Shown here: piece by piece, positions 17,955-25,123 of the stretch
How positions within the stretch are numbered: position 1 is the stretch's first letter
Layout of the letters: each line of letters opens with the position of its first letter
Assembly (NCBI GenBank): GCA_003427395.1
Contig: BFEA01000845.1
Span: forward strand, 91,385-116,507
Source: Chara braunii
Taxonomy: Eukaryota; Streptophyta; Charophyceae; Charales; Characeae
DNA: 25,123 nucleotides
Reading direction: 5' to 3'
Position numbers and translations under genes: made by a program
Notes under the pieces: generated by a model
What the model was told of the DNA's origin: nothing
Database searches by the model: none
Seen by the model: only the letters and a program-made list of their open reading frames with translations

Positions 17955-18640
17955 GACACTGATTTAGTTCGACTGTCATATACGACTACATCCTAGCAAC
18001 ACCCAAATTCAAAGGTCTTTCTGAAGAAACCTTCGTTCATCCGCATCAGCTATGAAATCACTGATGTGAGATTTCACTCATCTGCATCGGCTACTGGCTC
18101 TGTTTCGGTCTACCGCTACTGTTTACTACTCGTACGTTCCACTAAAAATTTTGGTCCGATACTATTCATTACTCGACCGAATATGTTTCCGTTTAAAGTC
18201 TTTCCCCACTATAATTAGGATGGTTGAGGTTGGTATTGGCAACGCGCCTGTTTTTTTCTGATTTTAGAAACGAAATCTCCCCTTTTTTTTCTTCAAAATA
18301 AATTTATTCAGCCCGCATTCGCTATCGAAAAACCCACTTTTCACTTTTGTCCTTTCCTTCGACAGGCGAGTCCTCTTCGCAGAGTTGCTCCTATTCTCTA
18401 ATGATTCCTCACTGGTGCCCTTTTTTTGTATCTTCGGTTCTCGTCTGTATGTTCCACCTTCAGACTTTCTTTTAGTTGCAATAATTCTTTTTGTTTTGGT
18501 TTTGTTCCAAAATGATGGTTTGGCTTGTAGTAAACCCTATGTACCTGATTCTTTCCTCTGCTAAAATGTTCTCTTGTCATTAAACTTTCCATAGTAGCTC
18601 CACTTAAAATCTCATTAGTGCCTCACCCATCGCTCTTGCT
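17955..18640. other. No recognisable gene
   Basis: About 690 bp without motif-bearing frames. A pair of related words (CCTTCGTTCATCCGCATCAGCTA at about 18030, split as CCTTCGTTCATCC and GCATCAGCTA, and TCATCTGCATCGGCTA at 18077) suggests a small old duplication. Confidence 0.4.
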
Positions 18641-20530
18641 CATCTTTTCTAGAAATGTTCACGCTCAGCTTTCGCGTCATCCTAAATTTTTTCTCTCCCT
18701 CTCATGTGGGTGCATATCAGGGGTAGATGAGAACAGGTGTATCTAACAACGGGCAAATAATAATTTATACTACCCCACCCTAATGCCATGTTATTATTTA
18801 ACTTGACTTCCTACTTTGTACCCCTCTTTTATAACACCCAATTTATAGTCACCCCCGTAAGAACATCATTTTACGGTCCAATACTTCGATTTGCTTTCCC
18901 CATTGTTTCATAATGACACTCTCTTTATGCCAAAATGTAACGCCACAACTACAACCTATATCCTATCTGCCACCCCACTCTCTTCTACCACTCCATCCCT
19001 AGCTCAATTTTTTCCCTTCCCCCAAATCTCACTATTTTCCGGACTCTCTACAGGCAACCTTATACCTTGAATCACCTACCCTATTCCCTCTTTGCCTCAC
19101 ATTCACATCTACCCTCCAAACCTTGGCTTGCGCTTCCTTCTCCATCTGCCTAACACTCATACTCCCGCATTGTTCACCAAAGGTTAAAGATACATCGCCT
19201 CAATCTGGCCAAACCATTTCGTGTCTCCCTTTACCTTTTCAGTACCCGCCTTTGCTATCTCTACTCCTTTCCAGTATATCATCTTCTCGTTCCGTCTGTA
19301 GTCCCTTTCATTTCATATTTGCCCGCCCCCTCTTTCAATTCATGCGTATTAACAAATACCGCCTCTACCCACACACCGGACCACGCTCCCCTCTGTCGCC
19401 TAAGCTGATCCTAATTCCCCTCCCACCAGTCCAATCTTCCTATCGCAAAAACGCTTACTCATCTTCCCTCCCCCGTTTTCCATACCCTGTAGCAACAGGT
19501 TTTTCTTGTAACCAATAGGTTCAACCTCGGCCCTATCTCAGTTTATTTTTAAATTTCACATTCACTTAGGGGGCGACTTAATCCCATAACTTCAATCCCA
19601 TACTCCTACTATGACGTACAACTATCATCTTTCCCCTTCACTCACCCCAATTTCCCGAACCGTTCTAGTCATCTGAAATTAGATCCCCTCCCCTGCTACC
19701 TTCTCGTTTGTCAATCTGTGTATCGAATCTCACACCTTGTTTCCTCTAAGAGATTTTGTACCTCACTCAGTACTCAACCGTTGGATCTCCCCTTCATCAG
19801 ATCCTTATCTTCTGCGATTGGCCCTCCCCGTTCCCTATTCCGTTGATCCCTTGCTTTGCCTACCCTGGTTGTACTTCGGCCCATTCTCCATCCTACTTTC
19901 GTCTATCTAATGGAATATTATTATTTGTAACTACTAAAATTCTTTAAATACTTACTGATTTAAACAAATCAGTGTTGCCTCTCTGATTGCCATAACTATT
20001 TCCTACCCTATATTCCACATGCACATACTGACTTGTATCCCACTCCTTTGCAATATATCAGGTTTTTGAGCATCACTAACATAACCCAAGGGGTATCGTA
20101 TTTCCTATAACAAACAAAGAATTGTGCGTACACGGGTATGAGGCTTAATTTTCACTTATATCTTAACTAACATTTTCGTTAGTATCTTCTCCCTGTTCCT
20201 CTAGCTACCTATTTGGCGCTCCTCCATCCCCTACAAAACCCGTCACCTTGGATGATCACCAACACCTCCTCAATGGGTACATGGTACTTCTTCTAGGGGT
20301 CATTGCCTGTAATTTGCTACTCTTTTTGCTATGTACCAATCTCAATTTTCTAAGCTGCCATGTCCACTACAAAAAAATTGATGCGTTCCTCTAGTCAATA
20401 CGCTTCGTCTTTTCCATCATAATTTTTTCTGCTTCAGTCAAGTCTCTCGGATCATTATAAGTTATGTTGTCATTACACTTTCCCTTCAGTGTGTACTTGA
20501 CTGTTTTATTTTATTTATTTTTCAAAAAGA
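18641..20530. other. G-poor, pyrimidine-rich strand-asymmetric region
   Basis: Nearly 1.9 kb where the + strand is dominated by C and T; sample lines have only about 4-7 G in 60 bases (for example 19621-19680). Open frames here (19123-19518) are Pro/Ser/Leu-rich because of composition and have no motif. It ends about 15 bp before the LINE-3 ORF1 ATG, so part of it could be the LINE-3 5' leader, but a separate low-complexity origin is equally possible. Confidence 0.6.
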
Positions 20531-20764
20531 AATTTGATCCCTCGAATGGAACCAGCCAACACGCCAGTCCAACCTGGTATAAACGCCATGGAGGAATCTC
20601 GCATCCGCACATTGGTTAAATAATGTTACACACAAGGGCACATCCCAGACTTGAATCAATACGTTCGAGTCTCAAGTGCGAATGACATCATAAGCGAAGA
20701 TATTAGCGGAGAATTCGATGAGCTCCAGATCAGATGGTTGACAGAACACACACTGCTTTTCTCG

Positions 20765-20870
20765 TTCCAAAGGGCCTTCAAAAATCTTAGTATGCAGGAG
20801 AAACTAAGATTCATCAGTTCCAAGGGGACTCCAAAAATCTAAGTATGCAGGAGAAGCTCAGATTCATCAA
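20765..20870. repeat. 53-bp tandem duplication that shifts the LINE-3 ORF1 frame
   Basis: Units 20765-20817 and 20818-20870, both starting TTCCAA and ending ATTCATCA(G/A), with the shared core TATGCAGGAGAA. They differ at only a few positions. 53 is not a multiple of three, and removing one unit puts the frames before and after in register. Confidence 0.9.
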
Positions 20871-21299
20871 AGACCTGGAAGATGGGCGTCTGAAACCAGC
20901 ACAAAAAGCATTGGGAAGAGGCACCACCCACATAGAAGACTGCAACATGGTCACGCACATTGCACATTCGCACGACAGTAAATTGGCTATGTCGGGGAAA
21001 AAACATAAATTCATTTCAGGCTGGATGGGAAAAAGTATTCAGTTTTTCTCATATCATGGATGTCGAAAAAATAATAGAAATAAGAGAGGGACAAGGAGAA
21101 GAAGGAAAAATATTGAATCATGGCAATTCGGTTCCCTCTCTATATCCTCTCTTTCGTCAAAACTATGGTTCGTAAGACATTTGGTAAAATAATCAAAGAA
21201 TATCATCCCATCAATGATGATATTATGCCTCACCCCAGAGTCATCTGGTAAATATGAAATTTGAGATGGAAAAGTTGCCGAACAAAAGTTCAGAGTTGA

Positions 21300-21384
21300 G
21301 CCGACACTCTTCTGCAGCTTAACTTGAAGGCAATGGTTGATGTCGACACTCTTCTGCAGTTTAAGTTGAAGCTTGAAACGGACG
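21300..21384. repeat. 42-bp in-frame tandem repeat in LINE-3 ORF1
   Basis: CGACACTCTTCTGCAG at 21302 and 21344, followed by CTTAACTTGAAG and TTTAAGTTGAAG. The period of 42 bp equals 14 codons and stays in the frame of the zinc knuckle. Confidence 0.85.
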
Positions 21385-21419
21385 TTCTCTCAGCGGACCT
21401 GGTTGATAGCTTGACTCCC

Positions 21420-21665
21420 TGTTGTACATCCTGCGGATGGTAATTGCACGATTGGAAGGATTGTCACAACAATCATGTCAATTGCGCTCCGAGTCCCCCT
21501 GTAACATGTCATTTTCCTCCGCCTCCCCCCTCAAATGGAGGTGGTTCAAGTGGGGGCATTCGGGTAGGGGGATCTACATCAGTTTGTGGCAATGCTCCTC
21601 CTCCTACACGTGTTCCATCTCAATCCTCATGTCAGCAACAAACACATGTTCCTGACACGCAGTAG
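21420..21665 (+). pseudogene. LINE-3 ORF1: CCHC zinc knuckle and Pro-rich tail
   Basis: Frame 21420 shows C-T-S-C-G-W-stop-L-H-D-W-K-D-C, exactly the C-x2-C-x4-H-x4-C spacing of a retroelement zinc knuckle, but with TAA (21441-21443) inside it. It is followed by NHVNCAPSPP, a run of prolines, a Gly-rich patch and a Ser/Gln-rich tail to the TAG at 21663-21665. In-frame repeat and leader DVLSADLVDSLTPC precede it. CCHC knuckles followed by a low-complexity tail are common in plant L1 ORF1 proteins. Confidence 0.8.
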
Positions 21666-23021
21666 GCTACCTCGAACCACCCCCCCTCCAAAGGGGCTCT
21701 TTCAAAACCCATAGACAATCTTGAATTCAATCTTCGATCCAGCTGACAAGCAGGTACACAGGGAGGGATGTGCTACACTGTTACGGGATTCCCACAAACA
21801 CACTCCCCCCTCGTACCTCTGTCAATCCTCTCTTGACATCAAGGACGGACGAACTATCATCTCAGAGTCCATCTGGTCACACCTTTCTCGTGTCTTTGTC
21901 GACAGCTTCTCCAACAATCACTATCCCCTCTCCAATGTCACAACCTAGGCGAGATCGTAATAGACCGTCACCGATCACCGTCACCTCCACAGAAGGAGGG
22001 AATAATCCCTCAACATCGTCAATGGGAACTGAACTCATGCAAAGGAACAACCAAAATCGCGTTGATCTTTATTAAAGACCAATCGGCCAGATCAGCTCTT
22101 CTGGGCCAAAAGTGAGACTCTGAGGCAAAAGTTCTAACTCTACCAAGAAGGCCGCACCAATAAGTCACCCATATGGCTCCACCAACTTGAACTCCCCCCG
22201 TGCCCCAGGCATTGGGGTTGCCCTCATTGTTCATGTCGTGGTTGTCTCTCCAACGAAATATGCACGCAAAAATGACATAGCTCACACTTTCCCTCCTCGG
22301 GGACACAACAACAATAAAGGATTGGTGAATCGCCTTGTGTCATCCTTTAAGAATAAAAATCTCCTGGGTGAAATTTCCTTACAGGGGATGTAAGTCAATC
22401 TTCCTCGCAAGGGAACTCCAACGGCCTACAACAGGCATGTCCACCTTGACATCAGACCAACAAGAGCAAGGGGTTATACACATCCTTTGCCCATTGATAT
22501 TCAGGGTTGCAGCCTTACAGGCTAAATGGTTGACAATCCAAAATCAAATTGGTCTTCTGAAGCTAGCCACTTGGGAATTGTCTAACCCACCTACACCGGA
22601 ACTGACCCTCCAACTTGTTCAATAGTATCTCTACAAGAGATATGACGTGAAATTGGTTGAGGCATACAACATGCTAAGGATAGGCCCTCTCCAGACGACC
22701 TCAAGGAAAAAAGGACAAGTGTATGGGGTTATCCTAAAAGCACAACCAACAGTGGTTGAACGGTTATCAAATAAGAATAGCGGCATCCACTAAGTTTCAA
22801 CAGATCTCCTCAAATCTGCTAACCCAAAAGATTTTGGAATCCTTGAATTCCACGATGGAATCAAAGGTGAACACCTATGAGATGTCAACACCCAGTTGGC
22901 ATCATACAGAAAACTCCGCAGTAAGTTTTTATTTCGTATATGAGCAACCCATAGTCCACGGAAACAATGATGAATCAGGAAGACATCCCGATCCAAGACG
23001 AGGCTGAGCTAAGAGGCTATC
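21666..23021 (+). pseudogene. LINE-3: decayed remainder of ORF1 and inter-ORF region
   Basis: Several short + strand frames in different phases (21770-22075, 22187-22393, 22335-22625, 22756-23007) with Ser/Pro/Thr-rich and charged content; no domain recognised. Position between the zinc knuckle and the ORF2 start argues that it is the C-terminal half of ORF1. Confidence 0.5.
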
Positions 23022-23177
23022 ATGCCTCTGCCAAGGCTTAGAGTTGGGTCATGGAATGTCATAGGCATTCGCGACAACAACAGAAAGAAAGAGAAAAAAA
23101 CAAAACTAAAGACATGAATCCATCGGAATCGTATTAATGTCATGTTTCTATATGAAACTCAATTAGATAAGAATTGA
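23022..23177 (+). pseudogene. LINE-3 ORF2: start of endonuclease, truncated
   Basis: ATG at 23022 opens MPLPRLRVGSWNVIGIRD, matching the SWN-x-RGL block of LINE-1 (SWNIRGLGD). After a TGA (23115-23117) the same frame continues RNRINVMFLYETQLDKN, matching LQETKLNKDK of LINE-1, and a TGA at 23175-23177. Homology ends near 23195, where a different repeat begins, so almost all of ORF2 is missing. LINE-1 and LINE-3 are the same type of element. Confidence 0.85.
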
Positions 23178-23194
23178 CAGAATAAATTAGGTAA

Positions 23195-23538
23195 TTAGCG
23201 GGTTGGTAATCAGTGGCGCTACGAAACCACCCGCTGATTGAGCACGTGGTCGGAGCTGAAGTTTTTTAGCGCCGCTCAATCCCGCGCTCAAAGCGCCTTG
23301 AGAGGGGTTTGAGCGGTCGCGGGGATATTTGTTTTTGGGGTAAAAACGGTTAAAAAAAAAAAAAAAAAAAAAAGGTTTTAGATCCTTTTGAGATCTACAA
23401 CCCTATGTTTTTTATTTTATTTTTTGAAGTTTCACTATATTAAAAAAAAATCAAAAACCGAAAAAGAAAAAAAAAATGAAACAGATGGGTTTTTGTTTTT
23501 TTTCACGCAGATTGTTTGGTGCGCAACCAATAAAAAAA

Positions 23539-23570
<32 letters not shown>
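23195..23570. mobile_element. Element F: distant relative of family A
   Basis: The left part (23205-23330) has repeated GCTCAA/TTGAGC words in both orientations with CCCGC, comparable to the CCCGTTGAA head of family A, and ATTGAGCACGTGGTCGGAGC recalls ATTGATGCGCGGGGTCCGGA of A1 (1368 onward). After a 22-base A run (23352-23373) comes TTTTGAGATCTACAACCCTA (23386 onward), sharing the word GATCTACAACCCTAT with A1 (2383 onward). Its right end and any target duplication are unclear; TA microsatellite and element E follow. Confidence 0.5.
23543..23570. repeat. TA microsatellite, left of element E
   Basis: About 13 AT/TA units directly before GACTACCAG. Confidence 0.95.
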
Positions 23571-23812
23571 GACTACCAGCCGAGCAGCCCGGGTCCTGGG
23601 TGGCCAGCCGGCGCAAGGACTAGGGAAGGTCTCAGCAAAAAAAAAAAAAAAAAAAAATCCAAAAAATCGGAAAAAAAAAATGTTATGCAGAAACATAAAC
23701 TACACAACTTTTGCCTCGGGATAAAAAATAAAAATAAAACTTTATTTTTTTTTATTTTTTTGTTTAATGTTTTTCGCCCGGTCGGGCAAGTGACCCCGGG
23801 CCAATCTGGTAG

Positions 23813-23814
<2 letters not shown>
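23571..23814. mobile_element. Element E: 244-bp element between two TA arrays
   Basis: The left end GACTACCAGCC and right end (reverse complement) GGCTACCAGAT form a short inverted repeat, with further GC-rich similarity (AGCCCGGGTCCTGGG versus GGCCCGGGGTCAC). Both ends touch TA microsatellites, as expected for an element that inserted at TA. The interior has a 21-base A run (23637-23657) and A/T-rich sequence, without coding capacity. Confidence 0.5.

Positions 23815-23869
<55 letters not shown>
23815..23869. repeat. 55-base TA microsatellite, right of element E
   Basis: Uninterrupted TA dinucleotides, twice the length of the left array. Confidence 0.98.
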
Positions 23870-23872
<3 letters not shown>

Positions 23873-23884
23873 CACAACACAACT

Positions 23885-23904
23885 AAAAAAAAAAAAAAAA
23901 ACAA

Positions 23905-23936
<32 letters not shown>
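23885..23936. repeat. A17 then T30 homopolymer pair
   Basis: 17 A (23885-23901), CAAAG, then 30 T (23907-23936). Opposed runs could form a hairpin. The words GTTTAATGTTTT after it also occur at 23762. Confidence 0.95.
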
Positions 23937-23937
<1 letters not shown>

Positions 23938-25090
23938 TTTAATGTTTTACAAGCCACTATTATGTCTACATAGAATATAAAAAGGATATAGTATAAAACA
24001 AAAAGGAGAAAATCCGTAGAACAACAACAACAGTGTAAAAACTACCTATCAGAGAATTCCTGTTGCCACCTTCTTCTTCTTTTTTTTTTTTGACGGCTCC
24101 CAGAAATCGGCGTGCTGCTTCCTTCGCGCTGCGTGCCTAGCTCAGATGGCGTACTTTTTTTTTTTTCTTTTTCTTTTTGGGAAAGACGTGTTGTTATTTC
24201 GCCTTCTTGCTACCTAACTATGGGGAAATGATCGGCAGACCAGGTACTACTGGGTGTGAACCTAACAAGCCCGCTCAGCTCTCAGCTCTTGCCAAAAATA
24301 GACTGGTCAGATATCAGAATGCACCTGGCGGCAAAAGTGCCCAAGTGCATAACATGCAGGTGGATGGTTACCGATCCGGAATCGCCCCAGTTTTGTTCCA
24401 TTCAGACATTAACTGGGCACTTCTATCTTTTCCTGATTTTCAGACATGCGCGGGCTCGATTTACCAAACCAACTTTGCACTCTCTTTTTTTTTTTTTTTT
24501 TTTTTTTTTGTGAAAGCTACAGTATCTTAACCACAAGCAAATTTGAACTACCGTAGCGCATCTGCTCTCATCTTTTTCTGAGCAGTTCAATAAATTAATA
24601 TCTTAAAAAAGAAAAAAAGGGCAATTAAAAAAAATAATAAAAAAATGTCATGGTGATGTTCATATCTTTTCCCACCGAGGTCAATATCTTTTTTCTGCTT
24701 TTTTTTTTTTTTTTAACTAGTTCAATATCTTCTGTTACCAAAGTCAGATATATTCTGTGGATTAAAAAAAAAAAAAAAAAACCTCCTGTGAGGCACAGAC
24801 AACAGGCATGGACTTTACTGTCTTCTCCCCACAACCCTCTGCCCACAGACAAGGCGTTACAGTAACTGCAATGAAAATAGGAAAAAAACAAAAAAACAGT
24901 AACTACCGTAGCAGGCAGTACGTGCGCCTGGTTCTGCATTACGTTCCATCCCGTGTAGTGAACCTCGTGATTTTTTTTTTTTTCATTTAATATTTTATTT
25001 TCTAAAATATGGTCCGATGGACCACGGAAAAAAAAAAGTGAGCTGAGAGAAAAATATATGGCTGTCCACCGATGAGGAGAAGGCAGCTTT

Positions 25091-25091
<1 letters not shown>
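23937..25091. other. Low-complexity region without recognisable gene
   Basis: Contains T25 (24485-24509), A18 (24764-24781) and many shorter runs. The word AACTACCGTAGC occurs at 24547 and 24901. CTGCTC/GAGCAG makes a hairpin at 24561-24584. CTAGCTCAGATGGCG (24137) resembles a tRNA D-arm but runs straight into a T run. The 117-codon frame at 24177-24530 has no known motif. Confidence 0.5.

Positions 25092-25123
<32 letters not shown>
25092..25123. repeat. Terminal A run (32 bases to window end)
   Basis: The window stops inside this run, so its true length is unknown. Confidence 0.98.

Larger units (their letters stand above)
20546..21419 (+). pseudogene. LINE-3 ORF1 (gag-like), N-terminal part
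   Basis: Nucleic-acid-binding first ORF of an L1-type LINE. The ATG at 20546 opens a frame (MEPANTPVQPGINAMEESRI) that meets TAA at 20621-20623, then continues in the same frame through DELQIRWLTEHTLLFSFQRA and NLSMQEKLRFI. A 53-bp tandem duplication (20765-20870) shifts the frame; the continuation is DLEDGRLKPAQKALGRG... in another frame, and a further shift near 21020 leads to EKIIEIREGQGEEGKIL. From 21300 a frame with DTLLQLNLK repeated as DTLLQFKLK leads directly to the zinc knuckle. The assignment as ORF1 rests on the downstream knuckle and the following ORF2 endonuclease start. Confidence 0.75.

Noticed and set aside
23388-23942. 184-codon ORF with Lys-rich and Ile-Tyr repeats
   Set aside because: Produced by A runs and TA microsatellites across elements F and E; not a protein.
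24130-24155. tRNA A-box-like CTAGCTCAGATGGCG
   Set aside because: Interrupted at once by a T run; no B box or acceptor stem. At most a fragment of a tRNA-derived SINE.

Overview
This window looks like transposon-dense, non-genic DNA from a large, repeat-rich eukaryotic nuclear genome. The evidence is three decayed L1-type LINE copies (one keeping the RVT zinc-binding C-terminus common in plant L1 elements), a decayed Ty3/gypsy pol, several non-autonomous DNA transposons, minisatellites, GT and TA microsatellites, and very many A/T homopolymers. There are no bacterial operons, and I recognise no intact host gene, rRNA or tRNA. A plant or streptophyte-alga source fits the LINE type, but the species cannot be fixed from the sequence alone.

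Layout. 1-670: no recognisable gene. 671-3530: LINE-1 (endonuclease plus linker, + strand), split at 1241-2761 by a 1.5 kb non-coding transposon, here called family A, copy A1. 3537-3868: a 77-bp minisatellite that replaces the rest of LINE-1. 3920-5917: Ty3/gypsy pol remnant (end of RT, RNase H, integrase). 5918-11000: no recognisable gene, only diverged repeats. 11008-13186: second family A copy (A2), carrying a nested element B (11385-12545), which itself carries element C1 (11456-11978). 13590-14405: 26-bp minisatellite, foldback element D, and a 22-bp tandem array. 14546-16566: LINE-2 C-terminal remnant, split by a second C copy (C2, 15620-16108). 16800-18640: short duplications and poly(A), with one 131-codon ORF containing an internal duplication. 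18640-20530: strongly G-poor, pyrimidine-rich DNA. 20546-23177: LINE-3 (ORF1 with zinc knuckle, then the start of ORF2). 23195-25123: a distant relative of family A, a small TA-flanked element E, TA microsatellites and homopolymers, ending in poly(A).

The most interesting result is two separate non-coding transposon families whose ends can be fixed because they interrupted LINE reading frames. Removing A1 plus one copy of its 7-8 bp target duplication, or C2 plus one TA, puts the two LINE halves back in phase. Family A also has a second copy with an exact 7-bp duplication (GCGTCGG), unusual palindromic subterminal sequences, an internal foldback and a GT array at the same internal place in both copies. 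The window gives a relative insertion order: LINE-1 before A1; A2 before B before C1; LINE-2 before C2.
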